A stretch of DNA of 64,000 nucleotides from Deltaproteobacteria bacterium (GTDB taxonomy: Bacteria; Myxococcota; Kuafuiibacteriia; Kuafuiibacteriales; Kuafuiibacteriaceae): assembly GCA_020632995.1 (NCBI GenBank), contig JACKEN010000004.1, positions 434,001 through 498,000 on the forward strand, written 5' to 3'. Numbering within the stretch: position 1 is the first letter of the stretch; each line of letters begins with the position of its first letter. Of this stretch, positions 33,834-44,178 are shown one piece after another. Made by a program: the position numbers and the translations under genes. The notes below the pieces were generated by a model. It saw nothing but the letters and a program-made list of their open reading frames with translations. It was not told the DNA's origin and searched no databases.

Positions 33834-36800
33834 ATGCGTGGCCGAGCTGGGGTTCCGGGGCTGATCTTGGTGCTGGGCGCCGCCGGGTGCATCCGGTCGG
33901 TCTCGGAGCTCCCGGATCGGCCCGAGGGGGCCATCCTCTCGGGCCAGGTGGTGAGCCGCGGCGGGGTGTCCGGGGACTGGTCCCCCGCCCCCGGGGTGTC
34001 GGTGACCGTGGCCGGGCTCGGGATCAGCACGACCACGAACGAGGACGGCAACTTCAGCCTCGCCCGGCTCCCGGTGAACCACCTGCTGACGGTGCGGCTC
34101 ACCGCGCCCCGCACCGAGGGGGAGGCCGATCGCACCCGCGTGCTCGACCCCGTCCGGGCCCTGCAAGACGGCGAGCGCATCGACCTCGGGACCCTCCGCC
34201 TGGGCCCGGGGGGCGCGCTCGAGGGGCGCGCCCTGCTCCAGGCCGGGCCCGACGCGGCGCCGGTCGGGGCCGGGGGCACCCTCGTGGTGCTGACCCAGAC
34301 CACCTTCAAGGCGGTGACCGACGACGCCGGCCTCTACCAGCTCCCGGATCTGCCCGAGGGGGTCTTCGACCTCGTCGCGTTCCAGCCCGGCTACCTCCCG
34401 GGCCGGGTGGAGGGGGTGGCGGTGGTGCCGGGCGGCGCCCTCACCGTGCGCGACATGGTGCTCCAGGCGGGGCAGCCCGCGGACGTCGAGGTGTCCGGCT
34501 TCGCCCGCGTGCAGGGCGCGCCGTCCCTCGACGCTGGCCACGAGGGCATCACGGTGCGGTTCGAGGGCGAGGGCACCGACGTGAGCGTCGACGGCGCCAC
34601 CGCCGCCGACGGGCGCTTCACCCTCTCGGTGGCCCCGGGCGTGTACCGGGTGACCGCCAGCCGCGACGGCCTGAGCCCGGTGGTGCTCTACGGGGTGGCG
34701 GTGCTCCCGGAGGCGGTGCTGGGCCTGGTCGAGATGTTCCTGTCCGCACCCGACAGCGCCGACTTCGACCGCGACGGCATCCCGGACAGCCAGGACGACG
34801 ACGACGACAACGACGGCTGCGCGGACGAGGACGACAAGTTCCCGAAGGACCCGTCCGCCTGCTTCGACTTCGACGACGACGGCATCCCCGACGAGCGCGA
34901 CCTCGACGACGACGACGATGGCCTCTCGGACGCCGAGGAGGTCACGCCGGGGGCCGACGGCTGGGTGACCAACCCCCGCAACCCCGACACCGACAACGAC
35001 GGCTACGACGACCTCGTCGACGTCTGCCCCACGGTGTACGACGACCAGACCGACTCCGACGGCGATGGGCGCGGCGACGCCTGCCCGGAGGGCGCGAGCA
35101 CCGGGCTCCCGCGCCCGGTGATCACCGGCTTCACCCCGGCCGAGGCGGGGGCGGGCACCACCCTCGAGATCTTCGGTCGCAACTTCACCAGCACGGTGTA
35201 CCCGGTGCGGGTGCAATTCGGCTTGCCGAGCGAGGACCTCCCCCTGCAGGAGCCCGACGAGGTCCAGCCGACCTACGTGCGGGTGACGGTGCCGAGCACC
35301 GCGAAGACCGGCCTGATCCGGGTCTACAGCAACGGGTTCACCGCCACCAGCAGCGCCACGTTCACGTTCCGCCCGGGGCCCCGGGTCGTCGATCTGTCGC
35401 CGCGCGCCGGGCGTCGCGGCTCGCAGGTGGTGGTGATCGGGGAGTCCTTCGACGAGGACGGCCTGGTGGCCTTCATCAACGGTGTGCAAGCCAACCTGCT
35501 GCCCTTCCCGAGCGGCGGGGTGGTGGAGGCGCGGGTGCTGGGCGGCCAGCTCTACGACGCGGTGCAGCTCCAGGTGCCGGACACCACGACCGGGCGGGTG
35601 GAGATCAGGAACCGCTTCGGATCCTCGGAGAGCCCCAACGCGTTCGAGGTCACCGACGCCGGCGTGGTCATCGATCGCGTGATCCCGAACCCCACGCCGA
35701 TCAACGGGCAGATCAGCCTCATCGGGCAGGGCTTCTCGACCGACGACCTCGTGAACCCGCCCATCCCCGAGGTGATCTTCAACTATGGGGGCGTCGAGGT
35801 GCGGCAGCCCCTCAACCCAGGCTGGAGCGACACCCAGGCCTCGGTGCTCGTCCCCGCCGGCGCCACCACCGGGCTCATCGCCCTGGACCACCCCGCGGTG
35901 GACGCGCCGGTGGTCTACCGCGACCCGCTCCAGGTGGATCCGCTCCTGCCCTACCTCACCGGCGCGGACCCCGAGCTGATCATGCCCGGCGACACCCTCG
36001 TGCTCTCGGGCGGCAACCTCCTGGGCGCGACCCGGGTGGAGTTCACCGGCGGCGCTGCGGTGACCGGCGCCGCCCTGAGCAGCAGCGCGGGCACGGTGAC
36101 GCTCACGGTGCCCGCCGGCGTCCAGCCCGGGCCGGTGACGGTGACCACCGCCCGGGGCACCGCGAGCACGCCGTTCCGGCTGCCGGTGCTCGAGATGAAC
36201 GACGGCCCCAACGCGTTGATCATCAGGACGAACGGCGTCGGTGGGTTCGGGCTGGCCGGACAGGAGTTCTTCGCCCTCGGGCTGCGCCAGGTGTTCGTGC
36301 TCACCGGCACCGCCGCGGCGCCGCGGCTGCTCCGCACCGTCGACCTCGCGCCGATCCTCCCGGGCGGCGTGACCCCGGACGCCCTCCACGTCGCGCCCTC
36401 GGGCAGCGTGGCCCTGCTGCAGTTGAGCGCCCAGATGTGGGTCGTCTCGCTCCCCAGCTTCGGCGTCGTGGGCATCTGCCCGCTCGGCGCCACCAGCCAG
36501 CCGCGGGTGGTCCGCTTCGCCGACGACACCTCTGCCGCGTACTTCCTGCAACCCACCAACTCCGCCGACACCAGCCAGCTCAGCGTGGTGCGCGTCGACC
36601 TCGGCGACGGCTCCTGCCAGGAGCTGCTGCTCGGCCCCAAGCCCAGCAACCGCGACCTGCAGGGGTTGCTCGTGCAGAGCCGGAGCCTGGTCCTCACCCA
36701 CTCCGTCAGCGGGACCGCGCTCCTCGACGTGGACCCCGGCAGCCCGCTCTACGGCACCCTCACCACCCCGTGGACCCTGCCGGCCTTCAACACCAGCGTC

Positions 36801-37130
36801 CTGCACCAGGGGCCCCTGAACCGGGTCTTCTACTCCTCGAGCACGGCCAACGTCGGCTACTTCGAGCCGTTCTCCGGTCAGGCCCCGGAGCTGGTGCCCG
36901 ACAGCCCGGCGGTCGCCGCGAGCCTCTCGGACGGCGCGGGGCGCTACCTCATCACCGGCATCAGCCAGAGCTCCACGTCGGTCATCGACATGAGCACCAC
37001 CCCACCTCGTGTGCTGCGACGACGGCTGGACTTCGACACCACCGTCGGCGGCAGCAAGACGGGCACCCACGTCTTCATCGTGCGCCGCATCGGCTTGAAC
37101 GTGCTGACGCGGATGGAGATCCTGCCCTGA
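33834..37130 (+). CDS. Large lipoprotein with regulatory-like, thrombospondin type 3 and TIG domains
   Basis: This 1098-residue protein has a lipobox (LVLGAAGCIR). Residues about 35-300 hold three or four carboxypeptidase-regulatory-like beta-sandwiches (GVSVTVAGLGISTTTNEDGN). From about 305 to 420 there is an Asp-rich thrombospondin type 3 block that should bind calcium (DRDGIPDSQDDDDDNDGC, DSDGDGRGDACPEG). Several IPT/TIG Ig-like domains follow (PVITGFTPAEAGAGTTLEIF), with a beta-propeller-like C-terminus. It should be anchored at the cell surface as an adhesive or structural protein. A second copy follows immediately downstream. Both share upstream sequence ending in GTGGCAGGTT before the start. 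Confidence 0.8.
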   Translation: MRGRAGVPGLILVLGAAGCIRSVSELPDRPEGAILSGQVVSRGGVSGDWSPAPGVSVTVAGLGISTTTNEDGNFSLARLPVNHLLTVRLTAPRTEGEADRTRVLDPVRALQDGERIDLGTLRLGPGGALEGRALLQAGPDAAPVGAGGTLVVLTQTTFKAVTDDAGLYQLPDLPEGVFDLVAFQPGYLPGRVEGVAVVPGGALTVRDMVLQAGQPADVEVSGFARVQGAPSLDAGHEGITVRFEGEGTDVSVDGATAADGRFTLSVAPGVYRVTASRDGLSPVVLYGVAVLPEAVLGLVEMFLSAPDSADFDRDGIPDSQDDDDDNDGCADEDDKFPKDPSACFDFDDDGIPDERDLDDDDDGLSDAEEVTPGADGWVTNPRNPDTDNDGYDDLVDVCPTVYDDQTDSDGDGRGDACPEGASTGLPRPVITGFTPAEAGAGTTLEIFGRNFTSTVYPVRVQFGLPSEDLPLQEPDEVQPTYVRVTVPSTAKTGLIRVYSNGFTATSSATFTFRPGPRVVDLSPRAGRRGSQVVVIGESFDEDGLVAFINGVQANLLPFPSGGVVEARVLGGQLYDAVQLQVPDTTTGRVEIRNRFGSSESPNAFEVTDAGVVIDRVIPNPTPINGQISLIGQGFSTDDLVNPPIPEVIFNYGGVEVRQPLNPGWSDTQASVLVPAGATTGLIALDHPAVDAPVVYRDPLQVDPLLPYLTGADPELIMPGDTLVLSGGNLLGATRVEFTGGAAVTGAALSSSAGTVTLTVPAGVQPGPVTVTTARGTASTPFRLPVLEMNDGPNALIIRTNGVGGFGLAGQEFFALGLRQVFVLTGTAAAPRLLRTVDLAPILPGGVTPDALHVAPSGSVALLQLSAQMWVVSLPSFGVVGICPLGATSQPRVVRFADDTSAAYFLQPTNSADTSQLSVVRVDLGDGSCQELLLGPKPSNRDLQGLLVQSRSLVLTHSVSGTALLDVDPGSPLYGTLTTPWTLPAFNTSVLHQGPLNRVFYSSSTANVGYFEPFSGQAPELVPDSPAVAASLSDGAGRYLITGISQSSTSVIDMSTTPPRVLRRRLDFDTTVGGSKTGTHVFIVRRIGLNVLTRMEILP

Positions 37131-37244
37131 GGGCTGCACGCGGGAGCGCCCTTCACCCATTTGGAGGTTGAGCATCGGGAATCGGACGTGCCGGCGTCTT
37201 CACCGTTCCCCAGGTGCATGGGCCGTGGCAGGTTCCCCGAAGCC

Positions 37245-40200
37245 ATGGCCCGGAAGATCATCGCTATGCTCCCGCTGCTGCTGACCGTCGGGTGCCTCCG
37301 CTCCACCGACCCCCTCCCCGAGCGCCCCGAAGGCATCGTCTTCACCGGCCAGGTGGTCCAGCGCGGCGGGCCCTCGGGGGACTGGACGGGCGCGAAGGGC
37401 GTCGCGGTCACCGCGGCCGGCATCGGCGTCGCCGCCACCACCAACGCGGACGGGAAGTTCAGGCTGACCCGGCTCCCGATCAACCACTTCATCACCCTCC
37501 GCCTCACCGCCGCACGCACCTCCTCGGCCGCGCAGGCGCGCCTGCCCCAGAGCCGGGTCCTCGAGCCCGAGCGCGCGCTCTTCGATCGTGAGGTCCTCGA
37601 CCTCGGCACCATCGAGCTCGGGCCGGGCGGCGCGCTCGAGGGCCGCGCGCTCCTCTCGGATGGCCTCGGCGTCCCGCCCGTCGGCGTTGGCGGCACCCTC
37701 GTGGTGGTGCCCACCACCACCTTCAAGGCGGTCACCGACGTGGACGGCCGCTTCCAGCTCCCCGACCTCCCCGAGGGCACCTTCGAGCTCGTCGCGTTCC
37801 ACCCGGGCTACCTCCCCGCGCGCCTCGAGCGCGTCGGCGTCTTCCCCGGCGGCACCATCAACACGAAGGACCTCGTGCTCGCGAAGGGCGCCGCCCAGGA
37901 CGTCAGCGTCCGCGGCCGCGCGCGGATCCTCGGCGACGACACCGACACCGGCCACGCCGGCATCACCGTGCGCTTCGGGGTCGAGGGCACCGAGGACCCC
38001 ATCTTCGAGACCACCACCGGGCCCGACGGCCAGTATGCAGCCTCGCTTGCGCCCGGCGTCTACCACGTCACCGCGACCCGGGACGGCTACGGCAAGGTCC
38101 TCCTCCAGGGCGTCGCCGTCCTCCCCGAGGGCGTCCTCGGCCTCGTCGACATCTACCTCGCCGCCCCCACCGACGGCGACGGCGACGGCGACGGCCTCCT
38201 CGACAGCGAGGACGAAGACGATGACAACGACGGTTGCATCGACGAGTTCGACGACTTCCCCCAGGACCCCGCCTTCTGCGTCGACACCGATGGCGACGGC
38301 CTCGCGAACGAGGTCGACGACGACGACGATGGCGATGGCCTCCTCGACGCCGAGGAGGTCTCGGAGGGGGCCGACGGCTGGGTCACCAGCCCCCTCGACC
38401 CGGACACCGACGGCGATCAGGTGAACGACCGCGACGACGTCTGCCCCACCGTGCCGGACGACCAGACCGACTCCGACGGCGACGGGCGCGGCGACGCCTG
38501 CCCGCCCGAGGTCTCCTCCGGCACCGACTACCCCGCCCCCGTCATCACCCGCTTCAGCCCCGCCGAGGCCGGCGCAGGGGCAGCCCTCGAGATCCTGGGG
38601 CGCAACCTCGACGATCCGATCTACGGCGGTGCGAGCATCCAGCTCCAGTTCGGCTACCCCGCCAACGACGGCGCCATCGCCGTCCCCACCGAGGTCGCCG
38701 CGGGCCGTCTCCTGTTCACCGTACCGCCCAACGCGAGCACCGGCCGCCTCATCCTGCGCAGCCACGGCCTCACCACCACCAGCTCCGACACCTTCACCTT
38801 CCGGCCGAGCCCGAACGTGGTCGCGATGTCGCCCACCGCCGGGCGCCGCGGCTCACGGGTGGTGGTCGTCGGCCAGTCCTTCAACCAGAGTGGCCTGGCC
38901 GCCTACGTGAACGGCGTGCAGGCCACCTTGCTCCCCTTCGACAGCGGCGCCCTGGTGGAGGCGCGGGTGCTGGACGGCCAGCTCTACGACGCGATCCAGC
39001 TCCAGGTCCCCGACACCACCAGCGGCCCCCTCGAGGTCAGGAACGACTTCGGGTCCGGGCAGGCGAGCGACCCCTTCGTGGTCACCGACGCGGGGATCGT
39101 CATCAACGAGGCCACGCCGAACCCGGCGCCGCTGGGTGGGCAGATCACGCTGGTCGGCGCCGGCTTCTCCACCTCGGACATCGCGAACCCGACGGTGCCG
39201 GAGGTCATCTTCAACTACGGGGGTGCGGAGGTCCGGCAGGCCATCGAGCCGGGGTGGACCGACACCCTCGCCTCGGTGGTGGTCCCGGCGGCCGCGGCCA
39301 CCGGCCAGATCGCGCTCGTGCACCCGGCCAGCACCACGCCGGTGGTGTACCGCGAGGCGCTGCAGGTCGTGCCCGACCTCCCGTACCTCACCGGCGCCGA
39401 CCCCATGGTGGTCATGCCGGGCGACACGCTCAACCTGTACGGCGGCAACCTCCAGAGCGTCACCCAGGTGGTGCTCGGGGGCGGTGTGACGGTGAACAGC
39501 GGGATCACCGCGAGCCCCGGAGCGCTGCAGCTCACCGTGCCCGCTGGCGTGCAGCCGGGCCCGATCACGGTGACGAACCCGTTCGGCGTCGCGACCTCGG
39601 CTTTCCGGCTGGGCCTGATGGTCGTGTCTCCGGGGACAGCGATGGGCTACTCCATCCGCGCCACACCCGGCTTCGGAGTGAACGGCAACGAGTTCTACGG
39701 CCTTGCGGTCACGTCTGGGTTGGGCAGCGACCTGGCCCTGGTCGCCTCGTCCACCGGGCCGGGGAACGCCCCGCAGGTCCTTCGCACCACGTCGCTCAGA
39801 GCCCATCCTGGGGCTCCGCCTCCTGGAAGTACGGCGGAGAGCATGGTGGTGGCCCCCCTCCGGTCAGGTTCGCCATCCTCCAGACCACCCAGGCCATGAA
39901 CCCTGGCGGGCGCCTCCTGACCGTGGGGCTACCGCCTTCAACCTCATCGGTGTCTGCCCCTCGGCCGGGCCAACAATACGGCGGTTCTCCGTGGTCTTCG
40001 ACGGGACCACCACGGCAGCGTACGCCCAGCAGCCCACCAACACCGCCGATGGTACCCAGGAGGGCGTCCTGCGGATCGACCTGAGCGACGGCAGCTGCGA
40101 GGAGCTGTTCGTGGGGCCCAAGGCGGGCGGGGCGATCACTGCAGCGCTGGCTCAGAGCCGGAGCTTGCTCATCACCAATCAGGCCCGCGCGGTCCGCGGT

Positions 40201-40612
40201 GCTGGACGTCGACCCCGCGAGCCCCTCTACGGGACCCTCACCAGCCCCTGGGCCAGCTGGTCCAACATCGGCCTGGATGGTCCGCATCTTCCCGGGCCCC
40301 GGCAACGACCTGTTCTTCGAGGGTAGCGCGGGAGGCCTCGGCTCCTTCGACCCTCAGCCTGGCGTCACCCCCGTCCTGATCCCCACCGCAGCCAGCGGCA
40401 CCGGAATCGTCCCCGACGGCGCCCGCCGCTACTTCCTTGTCCCCGTGAGCGCCCCGGGGCCCGTCCTGGTGGACGCCACCCTCACCCCACCCCGCGCCGT
40501 CCGAAGCGGCCTGACCTTCTTCTCCTCCAACCTCGCCGCCGCCAAGCCCGGCACCCACACCTTCTTCAGCACCAGCGGCACCAGCCTCGTCCGGGTGGAC
40601 ATCTACCCCTAG
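37245..40612 (+). pseudogene. Second TSP3/TIG lipoprotein copy, frameshifted near its 3' end
   Basis: This is a paralogue of the preceding gene, with lipobox LLLTVGCLRS, regulatory-like domains, a TSP3 block (DGDGDGDGLLDSEDEDDDND) and TIG domains. The main frame runs to about 39,790 and stops at 39897-39899. Homology to the first copy continues but jumps frame repeatedly: VLRTTSL in the main frame, then pieces AILQTTQAMNPGG, FNLIGVCPSAGPT, VLDVDPASP, PLYGTLTSPW and NDLFFEGSAGG, ending DIYP at 40612. At least six single-base indels lie within about 500 bases. Decay of a duplicate and sequencing or assembly error are both possible. The 5' 2.5 kb is intact and may still be expressed. Confidence 0.75.
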
Positions 40613-40633
40613 CCGGCGCTACACCGCCCGGGC

Positions 40634-42178
40634 GTGCTCACGCAGCCCGACACCCTCCGCCCCGGCGTCCAGAGCCTCCTTGAGACCCTCAGCAAGGGGC
40701 GGCCCCTGCCCAACGAGTCGGCGGAGGCCCTCGCGCGGCTGGTCGGGGTGCGGCCAGGGCTGGAGGGCCTCTCGCGCCTGTTCCAGCCCGGGTTCCCCGG
40801 GATCCGGACCTTCGCGGTCGACATCCACGCCGCCCCGGATCAAGCGGTGGAGCTGACGCTGGTCGGGGTGGCGCGGAACGGGAAGCCGGTGTGGAGCGGC
40901 ACCCGCGCCTTCGCGTTCGGCCGGGACGGGTCGCTCGAGATCCACCGCGGCTTCGACGAGATCGACCCCGAGTACCAGTCCCGGAACATCACGGTGGACC
41001 TGATGCAGCGGGAGCTGGACCTGTTGGCCCTGCTCCGGCGCGGGCGGGCCTCCCGCCTCACCATCGACGCCGAGGGGGTGGGCCGGTACATCTGCGCCCT
41101 GCACGGCTTCGTGTTCGCGGACGAGACCGAGGAGGGGCCGCCGGTGCGCTCGGCCCGGAGCCTCGAGCCGACCGGCGACCGCGACGGCCTGACCCAGGCC
41201 GCCCGCACCTTCGTGCCCCGCTACGGGGAGCGGCGCGAGGTGGGCAAGATCGCGATCGAGGTGGCGATGGAGCAGGTCGCCCGAGCCACGTCGCCCTGGG
41301 ACTTCGCGCGCCTGCGCTTCCCCGACGCCCGGCCCCTGCCGGACTCGGACGAGGGGGCGATGGGGGTGAGCGACCTCGGGCGGGAGTTCCTGTTGGGCAA
41401 GGAGACCCCGGCCTGGCGGGCCGCCCTGTACGTGGTGCCCCGGGACGAGCGGGCCTACGCCCTCGGGCTCGAGTACCGGCGGCTGAAGACCGCGCGCTCC
41501 GAGGCGCGGCTGGCCCGGGAGCTGATGGCGGCCAAGGACGCCGCCCTCAACAGCACCCAGCGGGCGGTGCGGATCCGGGGCCTCGAGACCCTGGCCCAGT
41601 GGGCCCCGCCGTGGCTGGCCCCCGACATCCGGGCCCTCACCGAGGGCGCCGACCGCCGGGTGGCCGCGTTCGCCCGCCAGACCCTGCGCCAGATCAGCGG
41701 CAGCGACCTCCCCGGCCGGATGCTGACCTACGCCGACGACGCCCGGCACCCCGCGCCCCTCCGTGGGCTCGCCTACCGCGTCCTGGCGGAGCACTTCCCC
41801 GACCAGCTCCGGTCCCGGGTCGACATGCTCCGGGTGCACCCTGACGCGCGCATCCAGCGAGCGGTGGTGCCGATCGTGGCCCAGGGCCCCGAGCAGGCCA
41901 AGGGGCTCGCCTCGATGCTGGCCGCCAACCCCTGGAGCGCCCCCGAGCGGAGCCGCGCCGGCCTGTTGGCCCTGCGCCTCGAGCTGATCGACCGGCTCCG
42001 CACGCGGGCCGACCCCAGCACCCTGCCCTGCCTGATGCAGGCCTTCCGGAGCCAGCCCGCGCCGCTGCCGGCCGAGCAGCTCGCGCTGTCCCGGGCCCTG
42101 GTGGCGTTCCCCGACCCGCGGGCTCAGACCGTGCTCATGGAGGCGGCCCGCCGGATCGGGCGCCCCGAGATCCCGTAG
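40634..42178 (+). CDS. Hypothetical protein, possibly with helical repeats in its C-terminal half
   Basis: This 514-residue cytoplasmic protein has no signal peptide or membrane segment. The N-terminal half (about 1-290) is mixed alpha/beta with FAVDIHAAPDQAVELTLVGV and PWDFARLRFPDARPLPDS; I do not recognise it. The C-terminal half (about 300-500) has repeated helix pairs (RIRGLETLAQWAPPWLAP, RRVAAFARQTLRQISGSD) resembling HEAT/armadillo repeats. It begins with GTG 21 bases after the frameshifted lipoprotein. The MglA-like GTPase gene follows from its own promoter, so a functional link is possible but not shown. Confidence 0.6.
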   Translation: MLTQPDTLRPGVQSLLETLSKGRPLPNESAEALARLVGVRPGLEGLSRLFQPGFPGIRTFAVDIHAAPDQAVELTLVGVARNGKPVWSGTRAFAFGRDGSLEIHRGFDEIDPEYQSRNITVDLMQRELDLLALLRRGRASRLTIDAEGVGRYICALHGFVFADETEEGPPVRSARSLEPTGDRDGLTQAARTFVPRYGERREVGKIAIEVAMEQVARATSPWDFARLRFPDARPLPDSDEGAMGVSDLGREFLLGKETPAWRAALYVVPRDERAYALGLEYRRLKTARSEARLARELMAAKDAALNSTQRAVRIRGLETLAQWAPPWLAPDIRALTEGADRRVAAFARQTLRQISGSDLPGRMLTYADDARHPAPLRGLAYRVLAEHFPDQLRSRVDMLRVHPDARIQRAVVPIVAQGPEQAKGLASMLAANPWSAPERSRAGLLALRLELIDRLRTRADPSTLPCLMQAFRSQPAPLPAEQLALSRALVAFPDPRAQTVLMEAARRIGRPEIP

Positions 42179-42188
42179 GGTTGCGAAC

Positions 42189-42217
42189 TTGACCCGGGTA
42201 CCGGCCGAATGGACACT
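42189..42217 (+). promoter_or_regulatory. Probable sigma-70 promoter of the MglA-like GTPase gene
   Basis: TTGACC (42189-42194) and GACACT (42212-42217) are 17 bases apart, with the ATG 17 bases downstream. The -35 is good and the -10 matches three of six consensus positions. Confidence 0.4.
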
Positions 42218-42234
42218 CCCAGCGGCCTCCACCC

Positions 42235-43248
42235 ATGCCGACCTACAATTACAAGTCGCGCGAGCTGATCGCCAAGATCGTCTACTACGGGCCCGGACGC
42301 TGCGGAAAGACCACCAACCTGCAGCAGATCCACGCCCGCATGCGCCCCGAGACCAGGAGCGAGCTCCTCTCGGTGGCCACGGAGACGGACCGCACCATCT
42401 ACTTCGACCTGCTGCCCCTGAACCTGGGGACGATCAGCGGCATGAAGTTCATGGTCCGGCTCTTCACCGTGCCCGGGCAGGTCTACTACAGCGAGACCCG
42501 TAAGCTCGTGCTGAAGGGGGCCGACGGCGTGGTGTTCGTGGCCGACTCCCAGGACCACATGGCGGACGAGAACCGCCAGTCCCTCCTCGACCTGAAGACC
42601 AACCTGCGCGCCAACGGGCTGGACTACGACACCATCCCGCTCGTGATGCAGTGGAACAAGCGCGACCTGCCGCACCTCATCCCCGAGGCCGAGCTCAACG
42701 CGATGCTCAACGAGCGCGCGATGAAGACGGTGAGCGCGGTGGCGTCCCAGGGCGACGGCGTGCTCGAGACCCTGCGCCACATCACCCTCGGCGTGTTCAA
42801 CCACATCAAGGCGGGCGGCAAGATCGGGCAGAAGCCCGCGTCAAGCCCGCTTGCAGCCCCGATCACCGACCCGCACGGCGCGGTGCCGATGAGCCGACCC
42901 GCCCCCATCGTGCCGCCGACCCCGGCGGCGCCGGCTGCGCGCCCCGGCAACATCGGCAGCGTGAAGCCCGGCGGGTGGTCGGCGGCCATCCCGAAGACCA
43001 GCCTCACCGGGGCCGAGCCTGCAAGCCGCCCTGCACCTGCGCCGCCCGCGCCGCGGCCCGAGCCCAAGCGCGAGGGCCCGCAGCCGGTGCGGATCAGCCC
43101 GGACATGGTGCTGGATGAGTTCAGGAACCTGGCCCTGATGCAGAGCCAGCTGGCCGAGCGCATGAGTCAGCTCGAGCACGAGCTGGCGCGCCTCGGCCGT
43201 GACAATCAGGAAATCCGAGAAACGCTCGCGCGTCAATCGCGTCATTGA
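42235..43248 (+). CDS. MglA-family small Ras-like GTPase with C-terminal coiled-coil extension
   Basis: Residues 1-195 are an MglA-type GTPase: P-loop GPGRCGKT, switch region TETDRTIYFDLLPLNLG, TVPGQVYYSETRK (G3 with the typical PGQ) and NKRD for guanine specificity. MglA itself is about 195 residues and drives front-rear polarity in gliding and type IV pili. This protein is 337 residues, adding a Pro/Ala-rich linker and a terminal coiled coil (FRNLALMQSQLAERMSQLEH). It is therefore a long paralogue, not mglA. PilT is encoded 0.9 kb downstream, which suggests polarity or motility. No MglB-like GAP gene is adjacent. Confidence 0.88.
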   Translation: MPTYNYKSRELIAKIVYYGPGRCGKTTNLQQIHARMRPETRSELLSVATETDRTIYFDLLPLNLGTISGMKFMVRLFTVPGQVYYSETRKLVLKGADGVVFVADSQDHMADENRQSLLDLKTNLRANGLDYDTIPLVMQWNKRDLPHLIPEAELNAMLNERAMKTVSAVASQGDGVLETLRHITLGVFNHIKAGGKIGQKPASSPLAAPITDPHGAVPMSRPAPIVPPTPAAPAARPGNIGSVKPGGWSAAIPKTSLTGAEPASRPAPAPPAPRPEPKREGPQPVRISPDMVLDEFRNLALMQSQLAERMSQLEHELARLGRDNQEIRETLARQSRH

Positions 43249-43292
43249 TCGCGCGTTTCGCGCATCCCCCAGCTTGGGCATCCAGGGCCCTG

Positions 43293-43301
43293 TGCTACAC
43301 T
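43293..43301 (+). promoter_or_regulatory. Extended -10 for the 43309 gene, leaderless
   Basis: TGC-TACACT is an extended -10 box ending seven bases before the GTG at 43309. With a start about seven bases downstream of the -10, the transcript would begin at the start codon. Confidence 0.55.
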
Positions 43302-43308
43302 GGCCGGA

Positions 43309-43632
43309 GTGTCGCCGACCTCGAACCACGGAGCAAAGAGCTTCGCCCTGTCCCGAGATCGCCAGGATGACGACGAGGCCGAGATCATCGATCTCGTGCA
43401 CCTGCCCCGCGGCACCCGCCCCACCCCCATCGCCTACCTGGACTTCGAAGAGGTGGAGCGCCTCCGCGTCATGAGCTGCGGCTTCTACCAGGACTGCCTG
43501 ACCTTCGCGGCCGAGGTGAAGTGGCGGAGCTTCCACTGCAAGCAGTGCCCCGAGAACCCAGCGCGCGCCGGCCTGGGTCGCGAGGACCCGGCGCTGCCCG
43601 ACAGCAACGCCGCGGTGATCAAGCTGCATTGA
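43309..43632 (+). CDS. Small Cys-containing hypothetical protein
   Basis: This 107-residue cytoplasmic protein has an acidic middle (DDDEAEIIDLVHLPRG) and a C-terminal half with four Cys: MSCGFYQDCLTFAAEVKW and FHCKQCPENPA. The C-x5-C and C-x2-C spacing could form a zinc site. The family is not known to me. The GTG at 43309 is chosen because a -10 element sits directly before it. Position between the MglA-like GTPase and PilT genes hints at a motility or polarity role, by inference only. Confidence 0.65.
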   Translation: MSPTSNHGAKSFALSRDRQDDDEAEIIDLVHLPRGTRPTPIAYLDFEEVERLRVMSCGFYQDCLTFAAEVKWRSFHCKQCPENPARAGLGREDPALPDSNAAVIKLH

Positions 43633-44148
43633 GCCCCGCCGCGCTCCGCGCCGGCCTCACCCTGATGCTGCTCTCGACGGCGGGGAGCGCCCGAGCCGAG
43701 TCCACCCTGCTGCCCGGCTTCCAGATCGGCGGCGCCCTCACCGACCTCCCGACCGCCCCCAAGCACCTCGACTTCCGCCTCGGCGCGGGCCTCGACTGGG
43801 TGACACTCCGCCGGGCCGGCGCTCGCGCTGCGGGTCGACACCTCCCACCGCGTCGACGCCACCTTCGCGCTCCTCGCCGGCTACTGGGGCGAGGGGCTGC
43901 GGGCGGGGCAGGGGCTCCCCCTCGGCATCACCGCCGGGGGCTGGCTGGGCACCGACGTGCGCGGCGACCTGAGCGCGGGGGCCCGAGGGGTCCTCGCCTG
44001 GAGCCTGTGGTACGGGCGCGCGGTGGTGGAGGCCGACGTCAACATGTACCGCCGCCTCGTACCCGACGGGCACCGCGGCTCGGGGGACTGGGCGTGGACG
44101 GTGGGGCTGAGCCTGAGAGTGGTCCCATTCGTCCCCATCGTGCTTTGA
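43629..44148 (+). pseudogene. Frameshifted gene for a small secreted or outer-membrane protein
   Basis: A TTG start overlaps the previous stop and gives a clear signal peptide (GLTLMLLSTAGSARAES). The reading frame runs to about 43815 (LGAGLDWVTL) and then continues plausibly only in the +1 frame (LRVDTSHRVDATFALLAGYW, then YGRAVVEADVNMYRRLV) to a stop at 44146-44148. A single missing base near GCCGGGCCGGCGC would explain it. The joined product would be about 172 residues with beta-strand-like alternation. Real frameshift or sequence error cannot be separated here. Confidence 0.6.
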
Positions 44149-44159
44149 GGCACGACGCC

Positions 44160-44168
44160 TGCTAACGT
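44160..44168 (+). promoter_or_regulatory. Extended -10 for pilT, likely leaderless
   Basis: TGC-TAACGT ends ten bases before the ATG at 44179. An in-frame GTG at 44167 overlaps the element itself, so the ATG at 44179 is the better start. No ribosome-binding site is seen. Confidence 0.55.
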
Positions 44169-44178
44169 GGCCCGAGGC

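Noticed and set aside
33817..33834. TGGCAGGTTT before the two TSP3 lipoprotein genes as a -24/-12 promoter
   Set aside because: There is no GC ten bases after the GG; the similarity is explained by duplication of the region.
33735..37175. A 1146-codon minus-strand frame across the first TSP3 lipoprotein
   Set aside because: The opposite strand has lipobox, TSP3 and TIG domains in order; the minus frame is His/Val/Arg/Gly rich and without motifs.
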